From Actinomycetales bacterium (GTDB lineage: Bacteria > Actinomycetota > Actinomycetes > Actinomycetales > Cellulomonadaceae): DNA of 12,005 nucleotides. The notes below the pieces were generated by a model that did not search any database, was not told where the DNA came from, and was given only the letters and a program-made list of their open reading frames with translations. The position numbers and the translations under genes were made by a program. Below are positions 6,303 to 12,005 of this stretch, one piece after another. Location: NCBI GenBank assembly GCA_015655615.1, contig JAATES010000335.1:1-12005 (forward strand), written 5' to 3'. How positions within the stretch are numbered: position 1 is the stretch's first letter; each line of letters starts with the position of its first letter.

Positions 6303-7567
6303 ACGCCAGTTTGTCGTTTCTCTACAATAATGGCGCGTGCCGCGTCGAGCTCTCCCACTGCCAGCGCGAGGTGCAGGACGAACGACTCGCGAGCGTCCAG
6401 CGGATCCCATCCGGTGATCTCCGAGACCTTGCGCAGGCGATAGCGCACGGTGTTGGGATGGACGTAGAGATCCCGGGCCGCGGCTTCCAATGATCGTCCA
6501 GTGCCCAGGTAGGCGCGGAGCGTCTCCAGGACGGAGCCGCCGGCATCCCGCAGCGGAAGATACGCACTGGCTATCAGGGTGCGGCGTGCCGTGTCGTCGC
6601 CGACCAGGACCCGCTCGGGTAGCAGATCGTCGGCCAGCACAGGTCGGGGCGCGTGCGACCACGCTGCCACGGCGTCAAGGCCCGCCAGCGCAGCAGCGGC
6701 TGATCGGCTGGCTTCGCTGAGGTCAGCCGTGGACGGGCCGATCACGACGGGACCAGGCCCGAACCTCGGCAGGAGCGACTGAGCTGCAGCCAGCAGATCA
6801 CCCTCACTGCCCAGCACCACCACCGCCCGGGTTCCCTGAATGCTCACCAAGGCGTCTTGTGCGGCGCGTCTGGCCGCTCGACGCAGCTCGGATGCCTCGA
6901 CCTCGTCGAGGTGATCGTCGGTCGTGCCCACCACGACGATCACTCGCCCCTTGCCCGTCCACCCCAACGCGGACACCCGGGAGCGCACGGAGCTGTTGGT
7001 GTCGCCGCGGACTATCGCGTCGACCACGAGTGCCTCGAGCCTGGCGTCCCAGGCGCCTCGGACCTCGGCCGCTCGGGCATAGACCTCGGCGGCGGAGAAG
7101 GCGACTTCTCGCGAGTACCGCAGCACGGCTTCTCTGAGGTCACGTTCGGTCCCTGGCTCGGCCACCTGATCGGCATGGGATTCAACCACCTCGACGACCG
7201 TGCGCACGATCTGCAAGGTGTGCTGCAGCGAGATCGACCGGGTGAGCTCCGGGGGAGCGGCCGCGAACATCTCGCCGACGCCGCTGGGCGGTCGGATCGG
7301 ATCGGCGTACCAGGTGACGAAGGCGCCTATGCCGGCTTGCGCCACGAGGCCGACGAATGCCCGGTCCTCGGCGGACAGTGATCGGTACCACGGGATGTCG
7401 CCGTCGAGGCGCCGCAGGGCAGCTGTGGTCAGTGGACCGATGGCGTCGCGAAGCCGCTGCAGGTTGGCGGCCGAGGAGGGTGGCGTGGGGCGGGCGGAGA
7501 GCGTCTCCTCAGATGCGACGATCCCGCGCCGATCACTGGAAGAGGCTGATCCCATGTGTGGGAGCAT
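6299..7567 (-). CDS. fasR: PucR-family transcriptional regulator, FasR-like
   Basis: A 422-residue DNA-binding protein placed directly before fabD. The C-terminal domain (about 347-405) is the PucR/CdaR-type helix-turn-helix. It contains LRAYLGTGRSLEAAARDL and VHPNTVRYRLRKVSEITG (369-386), followed by FVLHLALAV. The middle (about 205-310) looks like the GGDEF-like domain found in this family, and the N-terminus has no enzyme motif. In Streptomyces coelicolor the homologue FasR activates the fabD-fabH-acpP-fabF operon, and Rv2242 occupies the same place in M. tuberculosis. The symbol rests on that synteny. The start ATG 7567 has AAGAAGG four bases upstream; ATG 7555 is the alternative. The frame is open another 102 codons into aceE without homology. 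A dyad just upstream could be an autoregulatory site. It overlaps fabD by 4 bp. Confidence 0.9.
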   Translation of the reverse strand: MLPHMGSASSSDRRGIVASEETLSARPTPPSSAANLQRLRDAIGPLTTAALRRLDGDIPWYRSLSAEDRAFVGLVAQAGIGAFVTWYADPIRPPSGVGEMFAAAPPELTRSISLQHTLQIVRTVVEVVESHADQVAEPGTERDLREAVLRYSREVAFSAAEVYARAAEVRGAWDARLEALVVDAIVRGDTNSSVRSRVSALGWTGKGRVIVVVGTTDDHLDEVEASELRRAARRAAQDALVSIQGTRAVVVLGSEGDLLAAAQSLLPRFGPGPVVIGPSTADLSEASRSAAAALAGLDAVAAWSHAPRPVLADDLLPERVLVGDDTARRTLIASAYLPLRDAGGSVLETLRAYLGTGRSLEAAARDLYVHPNTVRYRLRKVSEITGWDPLDARESFVLHLALAVGELDAARAIIVEKRQTGV

Positions 7568-7576
7568 ACGACCTTC

Positions 7577-7593
7577 TTGTGACTTTCGCACAA
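7577..7593. promoter_or_regulatory. Dyad TTGTG-N7-CACAA upstream of fasR
   Basis: Perfect 5-bp arms flank 7 bases, ending 10 bp before the ATG of fasR at 7567 and touching its ribosome-binding site. The plus strand contains TGTGACTTT (7578-7586), which recurs in the dyad upstream of aceE. The site would suit autoregulation by FasR or binding of another dimeric regulator. The spacing is one base shorter than a Crp/GlxR site (TGTGA-N6-TCACA). Confidence 0.4.
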
Positions 7594-7638
7594 ACGAGGC
7601 CGCCTCGACCGATGTCGGCGCGGGATCGATGCAGAGCC

Positions 7639-10383
7639 CTAGGAATCGCCTCCGGCATTGCCTGAGGTACCCGCCAGGACGTTGTGTAGGTCGTACTTCT
7701 GGATGGCCTGCGTCTGCGCATCCGGTGCGACCTCGCCGCGGCGAACGAGCTCCTGCAGGACCTTGACCACCACGGAGGGGCCATCGATCTTGAAGTGACG
7801 CCGGGCAGCCTGCCGGGTGTCGGAGAATCCGAAACCGTCGGCGCCGAGCACCGAGTAATCTCCCGGAACCCATTTGCGCACCTGATCTGGCACGAGGTGG
7901 TCGAAGTCGCTGGTCGCGACGACCGGGCCAGGAGCATCACGAAGCACTGAGGTCAGGTACGCCTCCCGCTGTGGAGCTCCAGGGTTCTCGAAGGCCTGCG
8001 CATCCGCAGCCAGTCCGTCACGGCGCAGTTCGTTCCAGCTGGTGACGCTCCACACATCGGCGCGGACGCCCCAGTCGTTCGCCAAGAGCTCGGCGGCCTC
8101 CAGCGCCCAGGGCACCCCGACGCCGGACGCCAGGATCTGGGCGCGTGGACCGTCCCCTTGAGCGGCATGGATTCGATGGATTCCCCGGAGAATGCCATCG
8201 ACGTCCACGTCGCCGGGCTCCGCGGGCTGAATCATCGGCTCGTTGTAGACGGTGATGTAATACATCACGTTCGGGTCCCGTGGATCGTCCTTGCCGTACA
8301 TCCGCTGGAGACCGTCGCGAACGATGTGTCGGATCTCGTACGTGTAGGCGGGGTCGTACTGCACCACTGCGGTGTTGGTGGCCGCGATCAGAGGCGAGTG
8401 GCCGTCGGCGTGTTGCAGGCCTTCTCCGGTCAAGGTCGTTCGTCCGGCGGTGGCGCCGATCAGGAAGCCACGAGTCATCTGGTCGCCTGCGGCCCAGAAC
8501 TGGTCGCCCGTGCGCTGGAAGCCGAACATCGAGTAGAAGATGTAGAACGGGATCAACGGCTCGCCATGCGTCGCATACGAGGTTCCGACTGCTTGGAACG
8601 CCGCCGCGGAGCCTGCTTCGTTGATGCCGGTGTGCATGATCTGGCCGGTGTCGGACTCCTTGTAACTCAGCATGAGCTCGCGGTCCACCGCCATGTAGTG
8701 CTGGCCACTGGTGTTGAAGATCTTCGCACTGGGGAAGATCGAGTCGAGCCCAAAGGTACGGGCCTCGTCCGGGATGATCGGCACGATCCGCTTGCCGAAC
8801 TCCTTGTCCTTGATGAGCTCCTTGAACAACCTCACCAAGCCCATGGTCGTGGCGACCTCTTGCTGACCCGAGCCCTTGGCCAGGATCTCGTACGCCTTGT
8901 CGCCGGGAAGGTCGATCTGGGTGTATTTGCTGCGGCGCTCGGGCACGAAGCCACCCAGGGCGCGGCGTCGTTCCAGCATGTATTGGATCTCTGGAGTGTC
9001 GGCGCCAGGGTTGAAATACGGTGGGACATAGGGATTCTCGTCGATCTGCGCATCCGTGATGGGAATGTGAAGCGAGTCACGGAGCAATTTGAGGTCGTCG
9101 GTCTTGAGCTTCTTCATCTGGTGCGTGGAGTTGCGACCGGCGAACCCGGGACCAAGGGCGTAGCCCTTGATGGTGTGTGCCAGGATCACGGTGGGCTGGC
9201 CGGTGTGCTCGGTGGCTGCCTTGTAGGCGGCGTACAGCTTGCGGTAGTCATGGCCACCTCGCTTGAGCGCCCAGATCTCATCGTCGGTCATGTTCTCGAC
9301 CAGCTGCTTGGTGCGCGGATCGCGACCGAAGAAGTTGTCCCGGATGAACCCGCCGTTCTCGGCCCGGTAGGTCTGGAAGTCCACGTCGGGCGTGACATTC
9401 ATGAGGTTGACCAGGGCACGGTCCTTGTCTGCGTTGAGCAGCACGTCCCACTCGCGCCCCCAGATGACCTTGATGACGTTCCATCCGGCCCCGCGGAACT
9501 GTGCTTAGAGCTCCTGGATGATCTTGCCGTTGCCGCGAACGGGTCCGTCGAGGCGCTGCAGGTTGCAGTTGACCACGAAGGTCAGGTTGTCGAGGTTCTG
9601 CTGCGCGGCCAGCTGGAGCGCGCCACGGCTCTCGGGCTCGTCCATCTCCCCGTCACCGAGGAACGCCCAGACGTTCTGGTCGGAGGCGTCCTTGATGCCG
9701 CGATTGTGCAGGTACTTGTTGGTCCAGGCCTGGTAGATCGCCGAGGTGGGGCCCAGCCCCATCGACACCGTCGGGAACTCCCAGAAGTCAGGCATCAGAC
9801 GCGGGTGCGGGTAGGACGGCAGGCCGCCACCGGCGTGGGAGAGCTCCTGTCGGAAGCCGTCGAGCTGGTGCTCGCTCAGGCGGCCCTCCAGCAGTCCGCG
9901 GGCGTATTGCCCCGGTGCGGAGTGTCCTTGGAAGTAGACCTGATCGCCGCCGCCGGGGTGATCCTTGCCTCGGAAGAAGTGGTTGAGTCCCACCTCGTAC
10001 AAGGTGGCGACTGACGCATAGGAGGAGATATGGCCGCCGACGCCGATGCCAGGCCGCTGAGCACGTGTCACCATGACGGCCGCATTCCAGCGGATCCAGC
10101 CTCGGTACCGCCGTTCCACGGCCTCGTCACCGGGAAAATACGGCTCCTCGTGAACTCCGATGGTGTTGACGTAGGGCGTGTTGATCGACGTCGGCACGGC
10201 CACATTGCGCTGCCGTGCGCGCCGCAACAGGTTCAGCAGGATGTACCGTGCTCGGGGACCGCCCTTGTCGTCGATCAGACCGTCCAGCGACTCGATCCAC
10301 TCGCCGGTCTCGGCGGCGTCAATGTCGGGAACCTGGCTGAGAAGACCGTTGATGAGTGGTCCAGTGTCCTCATGCGATGCCAC
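7639..10383 (-). pseudogene. aceE: Pyruvate dehydrogenase E1 (homodimeric), interrupted by an in-frame TAA
   Basis: E1 of the pyruvate dehydrogenase complex: thiamine-diphosphate-dependent decarboxylation of pyruvate and reductive acetylation of the E2 lipoyl domain. The full frame is 915 codons, normal for the family. It starts at GTG 10383, with GAGG seven bases upstream. Motifs, counted through the interruption, are the ThDP/Mg motif [10 protein letters not shown] (243-252) ending in [12 protein letters not shown] with His378, INEAG with catalytic-type Glu589, and [10 protein letters not shown] (654-663). Codon 293 is TAA (9505-9507) directly after GKIIQEL, where homologues such as E. coli AceE have Glu. 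The frame is unchanged: [13 protein letters not shown] follows at once and all later motifs are intact. Translation would give a 292-residue fragment lacking part of the active site. Whether this is a true pseudogene, a sequence error or a read-through stop cannot be told. E2 and E3 genes are not in the window. Confidence 0.9.
9505..9507 (-). other. Premature TAA codon inside aceE
   Basis: The minus strand reads CAG GAG CTC TAA GCA CAG TTC, giving QEL-stop-AQF. Removing the stop gives the continuous family sequence, so this is a substitution, not an insertion or deletion. A single G-to-T change from GAA explains it. Most nearby Glu codons are GAG, from which two changes would be needed. Confidence 0.9.
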
Positions 10384-10406
10384 GTAGCAACCTCATGTCT
10401 GTCAGG

Positions 10407-10431
10407 GTCCGGGCGGGTTCCCACCTCGGAC
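10407..10431 (-). promoter_or_regulatory. Leader hairpin beside the aceE ribosome-binding site
   Basis: GTCCG (10407-10411) pairs with CGGAC (10427-10431). Inside, GG (10412-10413) pairs with CC (10424-10425) and GG (10415-10416) with CC (10421-10422), around one mismatch and one bulge. In the aceE mRNA it ends about 12 nt before the GAGG ribosome-binding site at 10391-10394. It could affect translation or stability; no known riboswitch class is recognised. Confidence 0.35.
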
Positions 10432-10561
10432 GGTCAACCTTGGGCGAGCTGGCGGCCACCTGACCGCTCCGCTTGCTGTGTCGTGCTGATCGAGCGTAGC
10501 CGTTCGACATGTCACAGGTCGCGATGCCGAACGCAAGCGGACGACGGTGGCCGGACCTTGG

Positions 10562-10597
10562 TCTGTGCATTCAGACACGGTGGCAAGCATGCACAGA
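10562..10597. repeat. Inverted repeat TCTGTGCAT-N18-ATGCACAGA
   Basis: Two perfect 9-bp arms at 10562-10570 and 10589-10597 are separated by 18 bp, so their centres are 27 bp apart. The repeat lies downstream of the candidate aceE promoter. It could be an operator with two half-sites or a stem-loop in the aceE leader. A third copy of CTGTGCA lies at 10715-10721. Confidence 0.5.
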
Positions 10598-10614
10598 ACG
10601 CGGATCGGTTCTTC

Positions 10615-10643
10615 GGACCATTGTCACGCTGGAAGGGTGTCAA
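10615..10643 (-). promoter_or_regulatory. Candidate aceE promoter
   Basis: A perfect TTGACA -35 box lies at 10643-10638 on the minus strand. Seventeen bases further on is TGGTCC (10620-10615), a poor -10 box. If used, the aceE leader would be about 225 nt and include both the inverted repeat and the hairpin near the start codon. Confidence 0.3.
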
Positions 10644-10653
10644 AGTCACACCC
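10635..10653. promoter_or_regulatory. Dyad GGGTGT-N7-ACACCC over the aceE -35 box
   Basis: Perfect 6-bp arms flank 7 bases and cover the TTGACA box, so a bound protein would block the promoter. On the minus strand the site contains TGTGACTTT (10650-10642), the same 9-mer as the dyad upstream of fasR. Aligned over 17 positions, the two sites agree at 12. Confidence 0.45.
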
Positions 10654-10789
10654 GGACGCGATACATCGACGTGAGATGGACGACATCTGACGCGGGGGGT
10701 GTGGGCATGTCATGCTGTGCACTAGGTTTTGTTGTACAGATCACGTGCGCGAGCCCGCGCCGTCCCCCTATGAAAGGACCTTGACCGCT

Positions 10790-11203
10790 GTGGCACCGAA
10801 CGTTGACCCGCGCGCTGTGGAGTCGTTGAACTTCACGCCAGGGAACGTCATCCAGGAGTTCGGCTGGGGTGAGGACGTCGATGACGACCTTCGCCTCGCG
10901 ATCGAGTCGGCCACCGGGACCGAACTCGTGGATGAGGACTACGACGACGTCACCGACGGGGTGGTCGTCTGGTGGCGTGACGGTGACGATGATCTGACCG
11001 ACCTCTTGGTCGATGTCCAGACGGTTCTCGAGGACGGCGGCCTGATCTGGCTGATCAGCCCCAAGCCCGGTCGCCGGGGTCAGGTGCCGCATAGCGAGAT
11101 CCAAGAGGCTGCCACGACGGCTGGACTGCATGCCACGAGCACGTTCCCGATTGCGGCCGACTGGACAGCGACCAAGCTCGCCGCCCGCGGTCGCGCCCGC
11201 TGA
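10790..11203 (+). CDS. DUF3052 family protein
   Basis: A 137-residue protein of a family found in Actinobacteria, with no established function. Recognisable parts are LNFTPGNVIQEFGWGEDVDDDLR (about 13-35), the acidic stretch DEDYDDVTDGVVVWWRDGDDD (48-68) and GGLIWLISPKPGRRG (83-97). The alternation of acidic helices and hydrophobic strands suggests a small soluble alpha/beta protein. No signal peptide or membrane segment is present. The start is GTG 10790, with AAAGGA about 11 bases upstream. TTG 10781 sits too close to that site, and ATG 10712 would add a non-homologous Cys-rich leader. It is followed after 24 bp by the peroxiredoxin gene, as I recall for Rv2239c and ahpE in M. tuberculosis. 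A redox link is inferred from the neighbour only. Confidence 0.87.
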   Translation: MAPNVDPRAVESLNFTPGNVIQEFGWGEDVDDDLRLAIESATGTELVDEDYDDVTDGVVVWWRDGDDDLTDLLVDVQTVLEDGGLIWLISPKPGRRGQVPHSEIQEAATTAGLHATSTFPIAADWTATKLAARGRAR

Positions 11204-11227
11204 CGCACCACCCTTGAGAGAGTAACG

Positions 11228-11695
11228 ATGTCGCACCCTGTCGCTGGTGACCTTGCCCCTGATTTCACCTTGACCAATGTCCATGGAACGCCGGTGACAC
11301 TGTCGGGGCTGCGCGGATCACCAGTGCTGGTCGTGTTCTTTCCCTTCGCCTTCTCCGGCATCTGCACTGGGGAGCTCTGTGAGCTCCGCGACAATATCGC
11401 GGTGTTCGACTCCGCTGGAGTGCGGCTCCTGGCAGTATCGACTGATCCCTTGTTCTCGCTCAAGGCATGGTCAGAGCAGGAGGGCTATGGCTTCGATCTT
11501 CTCTCTGACTTCTGGCCACATGGGGACGTTGCACAGCGCTATGGCGTGTTCGATTCGGAGAACGGGATGGCATTGCGTGGGTCGTTCTTGATCGACGCCG
11601 CGGGCGTGGTGCGGTGGTCGGTCGTCAACGACCGAGGCTCAGCACGCAGTTTCGAAGGTTACGAAGCGGCGTTGCGGGACATCGCGCTGCCATGA
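11228..11695 (+). CDS. AhpE-type peroxiredoxin
   Basis: A thiol peroxidase that reduces hydroperoxides (and in studied AhpE proteins peroxynitrite) in the cytosol. The 155-residue thioredoxin-fold protein has peroxidatic Cys46 in [10 protein letters not shown], the PxxxSxxC form of the usual PxxxTxxC motif, and active-site Arg117 in RGSF. The segment [18 protein letters not shown] (91-108) is the AhpE signature. A second cysteine, Cys51, lies five residues after the first. In PrxQ/BCP proteins such a cysteine is the resolving one; M. tuberculosis AhpE has no cysteine there and acts as a one-cysteine enzyme. The start ATG 11228 follows a purine-rich GAGAGAG. It is probably co-transcribed with the DUF3052 gene upstream. 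Confidence 0.93.
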   Translation: MSHPVAGDLAPDFTLTNVHGTPVTLSGLRGSPVLVVFFPFAFSGICTGELCELRDNIAVFDSAGVRLLAVSTDPLFSLKAWSEQEGYGFDLLSDFWPHGDVAQRYGVFDSENGMALRGSFLIDAAGVVRWSVVNDRGSARSFEGYEAALRDIALP

Positions 11696-11702
11696 CGGTG
11701 CG

Positions 11703-12005
11703 GTGGGCCAGCTGACGCGGTGGATCTCTCGGCTCGCGCGTCCGGCCGTCGGTGGCGGACTCCTGCTGGTGGCGGCTATGGTCGCCTTGCTATGGGCCAA
11801 CTCGCCCTGGTCAGCCGGATATACGTCATTGTCGGCGACCCGGTGGGGCCCGGCAGCACTCCACCTTGACCTCACGGTGGCCACATGGGCGACGGATGCG
11901 CTGTTGGCCGTGTTCTTCTTCGTCGCGGGGATGGAACTCACCCAGGAGTTTGTGACGGGCAGCCTGCGCCATGCCAGGGAGGCAGCCGTTCCCATTCTCG
12001 CGGCG
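11703..12005 (+). CDS. nhaA: Na+/H+ antiporter NhaA, N-terminal part (cut by window edge)
   Basis: The first 101 codons of an inner-membrane antiporter that exchanges Na+ for H+. A first hydrophobic helix (about residues 16-35, ending LLWANSPW) is followed by a periplasmic-type loop. Then comes the strong family segment [33 protein letters not shown], matching the FFxxxGLElKxE...P region of NhaA. The start is uncertain. GTG 11703 keeps the frame and lies 7 bp after the peroxiredoxin stop, without a clear Shine-Dalgarno sequence, so translation may be coupled. The ATG at 11692 that overlaps the previous stop is in another frame and reaches a stop after seven codons. The rest of the gene lies beyond the window. 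Confidence 0.85.
   Translation, partial: MGQLTRWISRLARPAVGGGLLLVAAMVALLWANSPWSAGYTSLSATRWGPAALHLDLTVATWATDALLAVFFFVAGMELTQEFVTGSLRHAREAAVPILAA

Larger units (their letters stand above)
10384..10789. promoter_or_regulatory. Divergent control region between aceE and the DUF3052 gene
   Basis: This is the only stretch above 300 bp without a gene. It separates aceE (minus) from the DUF3052 gene (plus) and must hold both promoters. Visible elements are a TTGACA box facing aceE (10638-10643), a dyad over that box (10635-10653), a long-armed inverted repeat (10562-10597), an 11-bp near-palindrome GCATG-T-CATGC (10705-10715) and a hairpin next to the aceE ribosome-binding site (10407-10431). TAGGTT at 10723-10728 is a possible -10 box for the DUF3052 gene, with no good -35. 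CTGTGCA occurs three times: 10563-10569, inverted at 10590-10596, and 10715-10721. Open frames crossing it have no convincing protein character. Confidence 0.6.

Noticed and set aside
6303..6662. N-terminal extension of FabD back to 6662
   Set aside because: It overlaps the end of fasR in another frame and has Arg/Pro-rich non-homologous sequence; ATG 6302 or GTG 6242 fit the family far better.
7577..7593. Crp/GlxR-type site
   Set aside because: The arms TTGTG and CACAA are 7 bp apart, whereas TGTGA-N6-TCACA requires 8, so the symmetry does not match.
7639..9444. A separate downstream gene starting at GTG 9444 (split aceE)
   Set aside because: The GTG sits inside the conserved GREWDVLLN segment with no Shine-Dalgarno sequence, and the 20 codons before it back to the TAA are also conserved AceE sequence. 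One interrupted gene explains this better than two genes.
9490..9520. Frameshift or selenocysteine recoding at the aceE stop
   Set aside because: Both sides are in the same frame, so no shift is needed. TAA is not a selenocysteine codon, and homologues have Glu here.
8158..10014. 618-codon open frame on the plus strand
   Set aside because: It lies entirely antisense to aceE, whose minus-strand product shows strong family motifs. Long antisense frames are common opposite GC-rich genes, and this one shows no domain.
10509..10784. 91-codon plus-strand frame in the aceE/DUF3052 gap
   Set aside because: Its protein is irregular, rich in Cys, Arg and Trp, with no ribosome-binding site, and it runs over the likely promoter elements.
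1..12005. CRISPR array, insertion sequence, prophage, biosynthetic cluster or other novel accessory system
   Set aside because: No regularly spaced repeats, transposase, integrase, terminal repeats or unknown multi-gene cassette are visible. The gene order is conserved actinobacterial housekeeping.

Overview
The window comes from a high-GC Gram-positive bacterium of the Actinomycetota. GC-rich codons, GTG starts, actinobacterial families (DUF3145, DUF3052, AhpE-type peroxiredoxin, PucR-type FasR) and the order peroxiredoxin - DUF3052 - aceE - PucR regulator - fabD - FAS II genes all point there. From memory, the same backbone occurs around ahpE/Rv2239c/aceE/Rv2242/fabD in Mycobacterium tuberculosis and around fasR-fabD-fabH-acpP-fabF in Streptomyces. 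The genus cannot be fixed from the sequence alone; Propionibacteriales is a guess.

Left part (1-2550): a small two-helix membrane protein (minus), a tRNA with a CAT anticodon (minus), a DUF4190-type membrane protein (plus), peptide deformylase (plus) and a DUF3145 protein (plus). The DUF3145 gene converges on the fatty-acid cluster.

Central part (2635-10383, all minus strand, read right to left): aceE (pyruvate dehydrogenase E1), a PucR-family regulator (FasR-like), fabD, fabH, acpP and fabF. fasR/fabD and fabD/fabH overlap by 4 bp (ATGA and GTGA), so these genes are one transcription and translation unit. AceE makes acetyl-CoA. FabD loads malonyl units onto ACP, FabH starts chains from acetyl-CoA (or another acyl-CoA) and FabF elongates them. 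The cluster therefore links acetyl-CoA supply to fatty-acid synthesis under a regulator encoded inside it.

The main anomaly is that aceE is interrupted by a single in-frame TAA (9505-9507) where the family has a conserved Glu. The other ~620 codons remain open and well conserved. It is a very recent nonsense mutation, a sequence error, or a stop that is read through.

Right part (10384-12005): a 406-bp divergent control region with several inverted repeats, then on the plus strand a DUF3052 gene, an AhpE-like peroxiredoxin and the first ~100 codons of a NhaA-type Na+/H+ antiporter, cut by the window edge. A 9-mer, TGTGACTTT, lies inside a dyad both upstream of aceE and just upstream of fasR. 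It is a candidate shared operator. I see no mobile element, CRISPR array or clearly novel multi-gene system; most of the window is conserved housekeeping content.
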